The notes beneath the pieces were generated by a model, which worked only from the letters and a program-made list of their open reading frames with translations, had not been told where the DNA came from and ran no database searches. A program made the translations under genes and the position numbers. This document shows, one piece after another, positions 1 through 10,849 of a stretch of 64,000 bases of DNA. How positions within the stretch are numbered: the stretch's first letter is position 1; each line of letters opens with the position of its first letter. Origin of the DNA: Cycas panzhihuaensis (Eukaryota > Cycadophyta); NCBI GenBank assembly GCA_023213395.1, contig CM041465.1, positions 211,985,741 to 212,049,740 of the forward strand, written 5' to 3'.

Positions 1-379
1 AAACATTATATCTTAACAAGATCCCCAACATGGTTGATAAGTAGATTATGGATTAGCCATCATCTAACTCCTTTTATTAGTTTATTGCTTCCTTCTCTTA
101 CTCTTCCTTAGTCTTTATTATTTTATTTCTTCATCTTTAATATCCATTTTGATGTTATATAGTTTCTTGTCAACATATTTATGTCCCTTGACCTAGGGTT
201 TCTTACAACTATTAAACATTTTTAGTGTTCTTTTCTTAGCTCTTTCTATCTCTTTAGCCCTTTTTATTATGCTTATTAGCTCATATATACTAGAACTACT
301 ATTTTGATATTTATGGAATCCTTGGTTACTTATTCTTTGCTAACTTATATATCACTTGATGGGATGCTATTTAGAATCA
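1..379 (-). pseudogene. Ty3/Gypsy gag fragment (element G, distal part)
   Basis: Read on the minus strand this stretch gives a decayed Lys/Arg-rich gag tail. Short runs such as RAKEIERAKK and, about 20 codons later, VKGHKYVDKK resemble the charged region after the capsid domain in chromovirus-type Gypsy gag. It is the downstream continuation of the gag seen at 6,767-7,115 and 25,842-26,860, from which it is separated by the Copia insertion at 385-6,761. Several stops interrupt it. The element continues past the left edge of the window. The link to the other pieces is inferred from strand, order and target duplications. Confidence 0.5.
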
Positions 380-384
380 CCTCT
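380..384. repeat. Left target-site duplication CCTCT
   Basis: Identical to 6,762-6,766 directly outside the 3' LTR, which is proof of insertion at a 5-bp staggered cut. Confidence 0.9.
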
Positions 385-630
385 TGTTAAAAACAATACC
401 CGACTAATGTAAATATTAAGCATTTATCTTTATTATTATTTCTTGGGCTGACAAATGTTCATTTCAGAGTCTTATGGATCTATATATATCCAAAGACATC
501 CTTGTACTCTTATGCTTTTTGGATCAATGTAATCGATTGTTCTAAGGTGGGTTTTTCCCATTGGATATCGTGTGTATTCGTTCTGTGTTTGGTGTGCGTG
601 TTTGATCTAGTTCTGCTCCCAATTTTAACA
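385..630 (+). repeat. 5' LTR of Copia element 1
   Basis: Starts TGTTAAAAACAATACC and ends ATTTTAACA. It pairs with 6,520-6,761, differing by scattered substitutions and small indels. A TATA-like tract lies at 481-489. Confidence 0.93.
481..489 (+). promoter_or_regulatory. TATA box in 5' LTR of Copia element 1
   Basis: TATATATAT in the middle of the LTR, conserved as TATATATA at 6,614-6,621 in the 3' LTR. This is the usual place for the U3 promoter; the start site itself is inferred. Confidence 0.55.
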
Positions 631-645
631 TTGTATCAGAGTGTG
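631..645 (+). other. Primer binding site, initiator tRNA-Met type
   Basis: TTGTATCAGAGTG directly follows the 5' LTR. It matches the usual plant TGGTATCAGAGC primer site with one G-to-T change near its start. Confidence 0.8.
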
Positions 646-1129
646 ATATTGTACACTGCCACCAAGTGAGCCACATGATGTCCTGATCCAATTGCTGAAG
701 GTTTAGAAGGAAGTTTGATATTGTGCAGAGTCCGAATGCCCTTTTGATGTTTGAGAAGAATTTAAAGGTGATTTGCCATTGAAATTGCTTCATACGCCCC
801 TTCGACCTCATCTAAAGGTACTCTTCAAATTTTTCCTTCCTAACTCTCTTGCTCAGTTGTCCTTATTGTGTTGTATCCTCTGCATATTCAAGTTTTCCTT
901 CTTGTCTATGTTGTAAAACCTTAAATCTTTAGTATGCTGTGTTTATGGTCTTATTCTCAATTTTTGTATCTGGCCAGACCAAAGTTATGATATTTTGACT
1001 GTAACACCTAATGCCCTCCTCATATCCTAAACACATATTACTGTTTATATCTACATGCATCTGTGTATAGTTACAGTTTCTTAATTGTGTCATTCAGAAG
1101 TATTGTTTATTGACGTCTGCATATACACT

Positions 1130-1870
1130 AGTGTGTTTGCTGTTTGCATATAATATATGCATATACATCAATCCATACTATATATTTTCATGCATTTTTA
1201 AGGTTCGCGTCTCTCTTTGTATAATTGCGTTTCCTTACGAGTATACCTTGTTGGTGTCTCATTGAATATTCATGCGCATATACCTTTATTTACATTTCTT
1301 TCTAAGTATACATTGTTGGCATATCATTGAATATTAGCTATCTATATATACACTGCTCGCATTTCTTTTTGAGTATACACTATTGGGGTCTCATTGAATA
1401 TTCGTATGCCTATATATACGTGATTTTCTATCATTCACATCTGTTGCATATACATTATTCATGTTTGCACGTTTGTATATACTCATTTTACGCTATTGTA
1501 TATACATTGTTCACACTCATGATCAGTATATACATGATTTACGTAAATGTTTACCATTGTTCTCGTCTTACGTATACACACTGCATTTACTGATCATATT
1601 TCTCTGTGTATGCATTGGATGAGTATACCCGTTTGCACGGTGTACACGTCGCCTGTATATACACTATTTTCACTATTCACTTCTCTCTATGTATGCGTTG
1701 GCTGAGCATACACACTTGCACGCTGAAGCATCTGATTATTAGCTGTATATACACCATCTTCTAGATGTTGCATCTACCTGTGTATACACTGGGTTTTTAA
1801 AATATTCGCACCTCTTAGTATATACACCATTTTCACTAATCGCGTCTTAATAAGCGGGTATATACATAAT
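1130..1870 (+). repeat. Leader region rich in GTATATAC-like palindromes, with a short tandem array
   Basis: Inside the leader of Copia element 1 there are roughly 15-20 copies of a (G/A)TATATACA or GTATACAC core spaced about 30-60 bp apart, for example at 1,240, 1,306, 1,343, 1,371, 1,475, 1,526, 1,571, 1,655, 1,745 and 1,819. Between about 1,238 and 1,405 a longer unit of about 70 bp recurs three times, containing GTATAC then TTGG..TCTCATTGAATATT. The core is self-complementary. Apparent reading frames here, such as the Tyr/His-rich one at 1,327-1,593, are by-products of the repeat. Function unknown. Confidence 0.7.
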
Positions 1871-2186
1871 GAATCAACATTTAATAACATAAGTGTGTGC
1901 AAGTTTTTGCTATTTTTCCATGCTAATCATTTATTGACGTTTTCATTTGCTATCGAATGTCTTTGTATTTATTTGGTGTATCATTATTCCTCTCAGATTT
2001 ATGATCACTATACAACCATTACTTGCATGTGACAATTTTTTTGCCATCATTTTCAGTCTATGCAGTGGGCCCTAATACACCTTTGTAAACTTCTTTTGCA
2101 TTTGTTATCCTCGTGTCAATTTGTATAATCTGGGTTTCTATAGTTATACACTTTTGTATTCTATATTCCAGCCTCCATATACTTTG

Positions 2187-2429
2187 ATGCATCTTTGGGC
2201 CAATGCACTAGAAGTGTTGCATGGTGTTGACATTGATAGATTAATTGTGATTCGTAAGTATTGCGATCATCTCTTGAGTTATCATCCGACAGTTATTTGT
2301 AGCAGATATGCATATGGAATGTTACTCTCATTTGTGAAGCATTTTTTGTATTTAAGAGTACATTTGGGTGACTTGGAAACAACTGAAGATTGGAATAATT
2401 TAAGATTATTTTTGATATCAGACTTTTGA
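2187..2429 (+). CDS. Small leader reading frame, 80 aa, unknown
   Basis: An uninterrupted frame from ATG at 2,187 to TGA, in the leader of Copia element 1 and 54 bp before the gag start. The frame is also open upstream to 2,121. The product would contain MHLWANALEVLHGVDIDR and a Leu/Tyr-rich middle. I see no known domain, zinc knuckle or transmembrane pattern. In an element whose other frames are full of stops, an intact 80-codon stretch may be chance in AT-rich DNA. I do not assign a function. Confidence 0.2.
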   Translation: MHLWANALEVLHGVDIDRLIVIRKYCDHLLSYHPTVICSRYAYGMLLSFVKHFLYLRVHLGDLETTEDWNNLRLFLISDF

Positions 2430-2482
2430 AGTTCTTTTTTTTCAGATTTTAAGGTGCTTGGTTGGAAGGGAGTTTAAGTTAG

Positions 2483-3345
2483 TTGAATCTTCGAGTCATA
2501 TTATCATTTGATTCGATCATAGACAAGCTTGCACAATTAGTTACATTTAATGGAAATAATTTTAATGAGTGGAAAGCACATATGGAACTCGTTTTAATGG
2601 TAAATCAATTATGGGGAATCACTAAGTCACCCTTGTTAAGCCTACCCTTGGATGGAAAAGAGCATGTACGTATTGAAGAGAGACAGTTTATGGTTGTTGG
2701 GTTACTTAAACTATCTTTGGCTCCCGATCAAAGGGCTTTAGTGCAGAATCTTGAAACTCCAAATGAAATATAGACCAAGCTGTGTGAGACTTTTGAGAAA
2801 AAGAAGACAAATCGTCAGGTTGCCCTCATGATGGAATTATTGAGTGCAAAAGTTGAAGACAAAAATAACATTAGTGCATTCTTAAATGAGATCATTGATT
2901 TGAGAAATATGTTGGATGAATTTAAATCAAACTCAATAGATGATGCCTTACTGTTTGCCATTATTATGTAAAAGTTACCAACTGTATTTGCCACCTTTCA
3001 GACAGTTTATGGGAGTGATGAAGCCATGGAAGGTGAGTTCTTTGAGTCCTTAAAAAATCTAATCTTAGCTGAAGATGCCAAATTGAAGCATCATGGGATG
3101 CTTGGTGGTTCAGATTCAAATTAGGCCTTGATAATGAAGACACAGAAGAAGGATTTATTCCATGAAAATAAGTCTACATAGAAGATTTGTGAGACCTTTC
3201 ATGAAAAGAAGAAGTCGGTGGGAAGGTGCAACTACTACAAGAAAGATGGTCATAGGGAAAGAAAGCATTGGATCGAGGAAGCAGGACAAGTATAAGGTAA
3301 GTGAGATGATAAGAGGAAAAGTGTTGCAGCACATTGTATTCAGGT
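2483..3345 (+). pseudogene. Copia gag (UBN2-type capsid plus degenerate zinc knuckle)
   Basis: Frame 2,483 onwards. The first 96 codons contain LVTFNGNNFNEWKAHMELV, the start of a Copia gag in which the capsid fold follows a G-N-N-F/Y-x-x-W motif. After a TAG at 2,771 the same frame continues with segments such as VALMMELLSAKVEDKNNI and LRNMLDEFKSNSIDD, typical of the gag C-terminal half. Near 3,220 a zinc knuckle is visible as CNYYKKDGH, where the second Cys has become Tyr. At least four in-frame stops occur. Gag would have formed the cytoplasmic particle; this copy cannot. Confidence 0.85.
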
Positions 3346-3352
3346 ATCAATA

Positions 3353-3610
3353 ATGTCATCTGAAAAGAAAGATTATTGGATCCTAGACTCAGGTGCTCAA
3401 AAACACATCACCCATCAAAAGCATATTTTTGATGCCTTAGATACAAGTTCAATTGATGCTAATGTGATTCTTGGAGATGCCAGTGTTTTGCCTGTAGAAG
3501 GTATTGGAACCGTTTCACTTACAGGTGGAAAGTTTGATGGTGTCTATTATGTACCTCAAATGAAGCTTAACCTTCTCTCAGCCTGGGAAATGCGCAGAAG
3601 TGAGGTATGA
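3353..3610 (+). pseudogene. Copia aspartic protease domain
   Basis: In the same frame as gag (the offset from 2,483 is a multiple of three). WILDSGAQKHIT is the catalytic D-S-G-A motif, 11 residues into this open segment. Further on YYVPQMKLNLLS fits the usual 'YVP-x-M-K-x-N-L-L-S' end of the Copia protease. The enzyme cleaves the gag-pol polyprotein inside the particle. The catalytic Asp is kept. A stop closes the frame at 3,608, where intact relatives read on into integrase. Confidence 0.85.
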
Positions 3611-3625
3611 AAATAAAGCTCTACA

Positions 3626-4500
3626 ATGATAAATGCTTCGTTAGAGTTCCAAATAAACACTACTATATTGTTGCTCTTTGGGAAAGTACAGGATAACTTT
3701 TGGGTATTTGAGTCTTTTAAAACCCAGCAGGATTCTTATATTTTCATTGCTAGTGCTGATGATGTGAGTAAGTTGTGGCATGAAAGATTGGGTCATCTAA
3801 ACAATGGTATCATCAATTTATTGAACCAATCGAAGATGGTAATTGGTTTACCTCATATTCAATGTTCAAAGGGTGCTTGTGAAGGATGTATGTATGGAAA
3901 ACATCATCATTATCCTTTTGCTAGAGATAATGCATGGAGGGTAAAAGAGAAACTTGAACTTGTTCATACTGATCTGATGGGTCCATTGTCAAATCCTTCT
4001 ATTTCTAGAGCCCGCTATGTACTAGTGTTTGTAGATGATTTCATTGAAAACCTAGGTTTTCTTTTTGAAGAATAAGTCTAATATATTTTTTAGATTTTAT
4101 GAATGGAAAACTTGTGTTGAAAATGAATGTGGTTTGAAGATCAAGAAATTAAGAAGTGATAATGGAAAGGAGTATGATAACAATGCCTTTCATCAGCTCT
4201 GTCTTGCCAATGGTATTAAGCGGGAATTTATTATTCCATATACCCCACAACAAAATGGTGTAGTAGAAAGGAAAAATCATACCATAATGGAAATTATGAG
4301 GTGCATGGTGCATGGTAAGAATTTGCCTCCCAAATTTTAGGCGTAAAATGTGGCAATGATTCATATTTTGAATAGGGTACCTACTTCTATTGTTCGTGGC
4401 ATTACCCCCGAAGAATTTTAGACCAGTCAGAAACCTTTCATTAATTATTTTAAGGTATTTGGGTGCATTGCTTATGCACACATCCCAGACAAAAATTGAA
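3626..4500 (+). pseudogene. Copia integrase (GAG-pre-integrase plus rve core)
   Basis: Integrase joins the cDNA to host DNA. 3,626-4,075 carries the zinc-binding HHCC region (LWHERLGHLNN then CEGCMYGKHH) and the first catalytic Asp in LELVHTDLMGPL. After a frameshift near 4,070 the next segment (4,065-4,340) has the second Asp in LRSDNGKEYD and the catalytic Glu in NGVVERKN. The D,D,E triad is therefore present but split over two frames. Beyond 4,340 the frame continues with stops into a region resembling the GYS segment after the core (IFVGYSSES). Confidence 0.88.
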
Positions 4501-4899
4501 AGAAATTGGATCCCAAGAGTTTAAAGTATATTTTTGTGGGGTACTCATCTGAGAGTAAGGCTTATAGACTTTAGGATCCGTGAGGGGGAAAAATCTTGAT
4601 TAGTCAAGATGTTAAGTTTGACAAGTCTTTGATGTATCGTGTTGATAGATGATCCAAAGATGTATTTTATCCTCCACTTCTACCTTTTTTGAGTCGTGAT
4701 TCTATAGATTTATAGGTACATGAGTCTATCCTGCAGAATGTTTTTTAAGCTGGACCAAGTGGAAGTGATATTGAGGACTCGTCACAGATTGAAACATGGT
4801 CTACACCTTATATTCTATTGTGGGTAAAAAGAACCATTAAAGACTCAGGAGTGACAGTTGAGAATCTAGAATATGGTTGAAGGACAAGGAGTCAACACG

Positions 4900-5720
4900 C
4901 CAGTCAAGCCTTAGTGATGAACACCAACGATTTCATCTCATTTGAGAAGCAAAGGAAGATCCGCGATGGAAAGCTGCGATGGAGGAAGAATTTGGTTCTC
5001 TTATGAAGAACCATACATGGGATTTAGTTCAACTTCCTCCCTCAAAGAACCTAGTTGGTTACAAGTGGGTCTAGAAGGTAAAGTATGAGTGGAATGGTGA
5101 AGTAGAGAAGTATAAAGGTAGAGTTGTAGGTGAAGGTTTTAAAGAGAAAGAAGGAATGAATTATGAAGAGACTTTTGCCTTTGGTCTCTAAGATTTCAAC
5201 AGTCTGTTTGATCCTTGCTTTAGCACTACCTTTAGTTGGGTGTTATATCAAATGGACATAAAGTCGCTTTTCTTCATGGAGATTTGAAGGAGGAGATTTA
5301 CATGGCCCAACCTCCGTGGTTCGTGAAGAAAGGACAAGAGCATTTAGTGTGTTGATTGAAGAAATCTCTTTATAGCCTAAAACAAGCACCACATGCTTGG
5401 TACGAGAAGAATGATGCTAGATTAAAAGGCGATGGTTTTGTAACAATAGATTATGAACCAAGTCTTTATATTAGAAAGAAAGGAACTTGATTGTTCTTAT
5501 TGTTTTGTATGTGGATGACCTTATCATTAAAGGAAATTATAGCGGGACAATTGCGAGATACAAAGACCTTTTTGGGTCATAACTTCGATATGATAGATCT
5601 TAGTTCTCTCGATCATTTTTGGGCATTAAGATTAGGCGGATGAAAGATCGCATCATGATGTTGCGGACAAGGTATGCTCAATCCCTACTTGAGAAATTTA
5701 GATTGAAGGATTACAAATGG
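4900..5720 (+). pseudogene. Copia reverse transcriptase
   Basis: The domain starts with a W-D-L-V-x-L-P-P motif (WDLVQLPPSKNLVGYKWV) near 5,020, followed after a TAG by the usual K-x-K-x-x-x-x-G-x-x-x-x-Y-K region. The active-site motif LYVDDLIIKGN lies near 5,503-5,540, so the catalytic Asp pair is kept. Stops and frameshifts split the domain into at least four pieces. The product would copy element RNA into cDNA in the particle; this copy is dead. Confidence 0.85.
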
Positions 5721-5789
5721 CTAAAACACCATGTGTGAAAGGCACGACTTCAAAAGAACATGGATAAACTAGTGTAGATGGGACATTGT

Positions 5790-6475
5790 ATTGGTAATTA
5801 CTAGGAAGTTTGATTTATCTTACTCATACTAGACACGATATTGCCTATCTTTGTTGGATTAGTGTCTCGCTTTATGCAAAATCCCCAAGAGCCACATTTG
5901 AATGCGACAAGAGGATTCTGCAGTATATTAAGGGTACACTTAATCTTCGCCTTGAACACCTTCGTGGTGGAAAGGCAAAATTGTATGGGTATCTGAGATG
6001 TCAATTGGGGCGAGAGATCTTTGAAGACTAAAAATCAAGCTGCAGGATATATTTTTGGCATAGGAAATGGATTTGTCTCTTAGAAATCCAAAAAGCTATC
6101 TACCATGGCCTTGTCATCTACAGAAGCAAAGTACCAAAGTTTAAGTGTTGGTGCAAGGGAATCTATATGGTTGTAGGGACTTTTGGAGACACTTGGTGTA
6201 TCATCTAGCACTCCAGTTATTCATTGTGATAACCAAAGTACTATTCAACTTTCAAAGAATCCAGAGTTTCACACACGTACAAAGCACATAGAAATCCAAC
6301 ACCACTACATCTGTGAGTTGATCAGATCAGGAAAGATGCAGGTTGAATATTGTCCAAGTGAGGAGCAACTTGCTAACATGTTCACTAAGGCTCTTACTGA
6401 AGATCAGTTTTTGAAGATTCGTGCACATTTGGGACTTAGTCTTGAAGGAGAATTAATGTTTCAAGATAAAGGTTA
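5790..6475 (+). pseudogene. Copia RNase H
   Basis: Two open segments. 5,810-6,031 covers the linker to RNase H (TRHDIAYLCWISVSLYAKSP, then ILQYIKGTLNL). 6,183-6,476 covers the C-terminal half with HCDNQSTIQLSKNP, RTKHIEIQHHYI and ANMFTKALTEDQF, all standard Copia RNase H landmarks. Between them STEAKYQSLSV holds the catalytic Glu region. RNase H removes the RNA strand during cDNA synthesis. The frame ends with TAG 44 bp before the 3' LTR. Confidence 0.88.
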
Positions 6476-6510
6476 GACACTTCATTATGTTGAAGATCAA
6501 TATTTACATT

Positions 6511-6519
6511 AAGGGGAGA
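6511..6519 (+). other. Polypurine tract of Copia element 1
   Basis: AAGGGGAGA immediately before the TG of the 3' LTR; primes plus-strand cDNA synthesis. Confidence 0.85.
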
Positions 6520-6761
6520 TGACAAAAACAGTACCAGACTAATGTAAATCTTAAGCATTGTCTTTTTATTATTTCTCGGGCCAACGAATGATTATTTTGG
6601 AGTCTTATGGATCTATATATATCCAAAGACATCCTTGTACTCTTGTGCTTTCAGATCAATGTAATTGATTATTCTAAGGTGGGTTTTCCCACTGGATACC
6701 ATGTGTATTCATTCTGCGTTTGGTGTGCATGTTTGATCTGGTTCTGCTCCTGATTTTAACA
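6520..6761 (+). repeat. 3' LTR of Copia element 1
   Basis: Starts TGACAAAAACAGTACC and ends GATTTTAACA, matching the 5' LTR along its whole length. Followed by the TSD CCTCT. Confidence 0.93.
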
Positions 6762-7120
6762 CCTCTAACTATTTTGGAAATAAAATTTAGTTTGCCTTGT
6801 TATTCTAATAATTTAGCTCTAGGTGCTTGGGGTGAAACAATGAACATCCTCATAAATTTTGGGTTGTACATTACTAATGTAATATATAAGTATTTCCTTA
6901 AAAGCAATTCCAACCTTTAAATGAAGTTTTTTAAACTCATCTATATACTATTTAATAGATTACCCATTTTAAAAATAACATGCTAATCGGATAGGGTGAC
7001 GATCACTCCAATTATCTTTTGTTTGTTCTTTAAAAGCTTCCATAAAATTTTTAAACTTATAGGTTTTTCCTCTCCTTTTCCATAGCATAGCCCATGTATA
7101 CATATGCCCTTTAAGGTGGT
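6762..7120 (-). pseudogene. Ty3/Gypsy gag fragment (element G, middle part)
   Basis: Minus-strand reading gives an open stretch beginning DHLKGHMYTWAMLWKRRGK and continuing with FMEAFKEQTKDNWSD. This fits the Retrotrans_gag capsid family: aromatic/Trp residues, then the F-x-x-x-F and N-W motifs. Further along VQPKIYEDVHCFTPSTRA matches the 'F-x-x-G-L-x-P-x-x-R' segment. The frame joins the piece at 25,842-26,860 without a shift once the Tat-like element and one GTGGT copy are set aside. Stops occur after about 50 codons. It is the capsid part of an old particle protein, now broken by two nested insertions. Confidence 0.8.
7116..7120. repeat. Left target-site duplication GTGGT of the Tat-like element
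   Basis: Identical to 25,837-25,841 directly beyond the right LTR. Confidence 0.88.
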
Positions 7121-10067
7121 TGGAATCACATCTATGGGATGGTAACTACACCTGGTTAGGATTAGGTTGGACAACAGAAGGCTCCGGAACAAAGAGTCAA
7201 TCCAACAAGTGAAGAGAAACACACACACACAGGGCATCCATGCATCAGAACACAGGTTTAGGACTCACGAATGACGCACAACTTCCTCTAAGTAACTTAG
7301 TTTTGGTTTTGGGGTAGCACAAGTGAGGGATATCCTCAATTTCCTAAGTAACCTCAAAATGTGGGTCTTCCTACCCTTGGATGGCCGAAAGGGAAGGGCA
7401 AGACCCAATGAGGAAGAAGATCCTCATGGATGATGAAGGGATATGGATAGAGTATATGTTAGCAAGTGGTGCGGAAGGCACACGCCTGTAGGGGTGGTGT
7501 TGGATAACCACCTCACGCACATGACCAACCCAAGGTGGAAGGGTATTGAGATTATTACGTTCGTATGAATGTAATAGGGTTAGAGAAGGAGATATTAGAG
7601 GATGAATCCTCCTTGAACTAACCCACCTGAAGTGAGTTTTAGGGGAGCAAAGAATGATGGCGGAAGTAGTTCCCATCGTCCTATGTGTGAAGGAGTCTAC
7701 CTTCCATGTGCAATAGTGAATTAGTGTTTAATCAGTTATGTATGGAAACAAGAGATAAAAGAAGTATATATACAAAAGATAACAAATATACTTTCTTTTG
7801 TTTTCTCTCTAATATAAACCCTCACTCTCTTTTCACTTTAAACAAAGGAAAAGGGGGCAAGAGGGGCAAACCAATCTAACACACAGTATGCATGCTAAGG
7901 ATGCAAATCCTAGTATGATGTATGTAATCAAACAGAAAGAGGAAGGGGATATCTCCTATTTTGTTCTCTTCCTTAAAATGTAAGCTAGCGTGCATATGTA
8001 AACGGATGGTACAAATTAGTCCCCTTTTATCTTTTCCCTTTATGTTCTTATCATGCAAACACGCAAACTTAAAAGATAAGCAGAGAAAAAGATCTACAAA
8101 AGGAAGGCGGTGTGCCTTGAAAATGGTGTGGTCAAGCAAAGTCATCATCGTACACCTCATCCACTTCTTCTTTTCCTTCTCCCAACACACGGATAGTGTA
8201 GAGGCTTTCTTACCTTCCCTAAAATGAAAGGAAGAAAGCAAGAAAGGTAAAGGAAAAAGAACTATGCTAAAAGCTAAAATAGCCAAGGAAGAGGAAAACA
8301 AAGAGAAGTACCTAGATTGAAATGGTTCGTCCTTCTCTGTGAGTGACATGTTAAACCTATAATCACAAAGGCTTTCTCCCTCTTCTAAGGGACTACTAGA
8401 GTGCTAAGCAAATATATATATATGTATCTATGAAATGCTAAGAGTATTATAAGTTAAAGCACTTCAAATCAAGTAAACTTTCAACTAAAGAATAACTCCA
8501 AATCTCCTCAAAGCCAACAACACAAGACAAGGGATGCGGATGGTTAGCCTCAGAATGGCTAACCCTCTAACAAGTGCACCTCCATGCTGCCTCTAAGAAT
8601 AGGAGACAACAAGTTGGGATAGCCTAATAGTAGCAGGTGATGAGAGAAATAAAGAGCATGAGATTTGTAAATATTGTCTATGTTGCAAGTATTGCTATGT
8701 GCAGTAATTTGTAACTTTGATTAAGCCAAGACCCAAAGTCAATATGAGACACTATACGGGGCTAGAAAATCTGCCCAAGTGAGGCACTCAAGCCTAGAAA
8801 CAATGTAACAAGGGGCTGTGTACATTGATATCCAACGATGACTTACACCTAAAAGCTCTTTGGCAGCCTAAGAAAGGTGCAAGAGGAGGAGAGGAAAAGA
8901 GGAGAAGGGGGTTGTCCTTGAGGAGTAGGCCTAGTTGGGTACGGAACCCACCTTAGCTCTTTTCTCTCATTCTTTGAGGACCTCTCCCTATAGCCTCCTT
9001 AGAGAAACTAGGAGAGGGCAGGAAGATAATATGGATAGAAAGAGATGGATGGAGGGAATACCCCTTGTATGCACTAGAAAGCTAGAAAATGAAAGATATA
9101 CCAAATGATATAATCTCTTTTAAGGAAATTTAAAAGTAACAAAATGGAGCAAACATGAGATGGTACCTACTAGGCTGGATTAGAGATAGGCTTGCATGAG
9201 AAAATGGCAGAAAATAATAGATTTATGGTGCTTACATGTGGATCCCTAAAAGAGGAATAAAACCTAGAGATAAACTTGCTAAACTTATTGATAGGGCATG
9301 TAGGCGAAACTTGGAGTATATCCTTGCTTGGAGAAGCTTGTTGGTGAGCCTGCTATAATGAATCCAAGCTGGAGAGGGCAGATCTCAGGCTAGAGCATAG
9401 GGGAATCAAGTGTTACAGGGCATTCATATAGAAAACTACATGTGAAAGAAGGAGAAGAGAGGAGAGTAGGTGGAAGAAGAGGAGGAAAATGAAGTTCTTT
9501 TGGGCTTTATACGTAACCCTAGCTTGAATGGATGATTAAGGTTAGGCTAGGACTCGGGGGATGATGAAGCCATATGGTAATTTCACGAAAAAAGTGAAAT
9601 TTACCACGGTAGATTAAAAAAAAATGTTAAGTGATAGTCACCCCATGGCAAACTTCACGGTACTGTAAAGTTTACTGTGGTACCACGACATTCTGATGAT
9701 GTAGTGACAGAGGCAAAAGTAAGATAAAAAGGGGCCTAGGAGCCCTCAAGGAGGGTACCCTGTGCCTGGGAGGGCCGGCCCTCTGTCTAGGTGGCTAGGG
9801 ATAGTCATATAGAGAGGATGACCTAAACCGAATGGGGTACTAGAGTGGTAAGATTCCCAGGAAACCAATAACTGGAATAAGGATGTACCAATCACACTTA
9901 GCGGGGTGCTAAGGGCTATGATGTGGCAAAGAGGATGTGAACGGATCACACGGATTGAGTGACACTTGAGACAATATAGAGGTGTATAGGAGGGTTATAG
10001 AGTGCCATGGGGATGCATATTCCATGGATCATCATAGGCTGAGAGAACCCATTCCCAGTAGGAAACA
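7121..10067 (-). repeat. 3' LTR of the Tat-like element (left copy)
   Basis: Runs on the plus strand from TGGAATCAC to AGGAAACA and aligns along its length with 22,725-25,836. It is about 165 bp shorter, mostly because about 155 bp corresponding to 25,655-25,810 are absent between ATAGGCTGA and AACCCATTCCCAG. Confidence 0.93.
7765..7772 (-). promoter_or_regulatory. TATA box in left LTR of the Tat-like element
   Basis: TATATATA reading leftwards, conserved at 23,367-23,374 in the right LTR within an almost identical context. Transcription would start about 30 bp further left. Confidence 0.5.
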
Positions 10068-10076
10068 ATGCCCCTT
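10068..10076 (-). other. Polypurine tract of the Tat-like element
   Basis: On the minus strand AAGGGGCAT directly precedes the LTR start TGTTTCC. This sets the inner boundary of the left LTR. Confidence 0.75.
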
Positions 10077-10136
10077 GGCGTGAGCCTCATAGCTCTGAGG
10101 CGTAATGCGATGGTGAATGCTGGCAACACAATGTTA

Positions 10137-10177
10137 GTAACACACATACACACACACACACATACACATATATACAT

Positions 10178-10260
<83 letters not shown>

Positions 10261-10324
10261 TATACATATATATACATATATATACATATATATACATATA
10301 TATGTATATATATGTATATATATG

Positions 10325-10355
<31 letters not shown>

Positions 10356-10374
10356 GTATATATATATATGTATA

Positions 10375-10438
<64 letters not shown>

Positions 10439-10445
10439 CATACAA
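10137..10445. repeat. Compound CA/TA microsatellite
   Basis: About 300 bp of (CA)n followed by long (TATATG/TATACA) and pure (TA)n runs, 60 bp inside the 3' LTR of the Tat-like element. Tyr/Ile-repeat reading frames on both strands here are artefacts of the repeat. Confidence 0.95.
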
Positions 10446-10849
10446 ATAATCATAACAATGGTGTGATCCAAGAGTAACAACGAGGCCGTGTTGAAACACA
10501 TGGGTGTAGAGGCAAGGATGAGACAATATAGGGGCTGTCTATGTGTTGCCATATAGATAACAGGCAATGATAGTAGATGAGGGGGATGCTCCCATCGTAA
10601 GAGTAGAATGGAAGGGTGGTGAGGACCACACATAAGATTAGACTAATGTCATGAACAAAGAGCTATGTACAGACACAAGTCAAGAATAATAAGAGTTAGG
10701 CGCTAGGATGCTAAGTGTAGAGTGAAGAAAACAAACCTGGTGGTCACCATAGTTTAACCTCATTAGCGACTGGCTTTCAGAGGTGCAAATGGATCACGAT
10801 GTGAAGGACAAGATGACCTGAGATTTGGGCACTTGGGCAACCAGACAAG

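Larger units (their letters stand above)
385..6761 (+). mobile_element. Ty1/Copia LTR retrotransposon, structurally complete, coding region decayed
   Basis: LTRs of 246 bp (385-630) and 242 bp (6,520-6,761) both begin TG and end CA and are clearly homologous. The 5-bp target duplication CCTCT is perfect (380-384 and 6,762-6,766). A tRNA-iMet-type primer site follows the 5' LTR and a purine tract precedes the 3' LTR. The domain order is gag, protease, integrase, RT, RNase H, so this is Copia. Gag and protease share one frame (2,483-3,610) broken by stops; integrase and RT carry frameshifts. It cannot encode working proteins. It landed in the older Gypsy element G. Confidence 0.95.

Noticed and set aside
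1238-1870. Regularly spaced repeats resembling a CRISPR array
   Set aside because: Units vary in length and sequence, cores are only 8-10 bp, and the array sits inside a plant retrotransposon leader.
4149-4481. 110-codon minus-strand frame
   Set aside because: Antisense of the Copia integrase core (D-N-G-K-E-Y and V-V-E-R-K-N on the plus strand).
7876-8349. 157-codon minus-strand frame in the left LTR of the Tat-like element
   Set aside because: The corresponding part of the right LTR is not open over the same length, the product has no recognisable domain, and LTRs rarely code.
10068-10633. Several Tyr/Ile-repeat reading frames on both strands
   Set aside because: Products of the CA/TA microsatellite.
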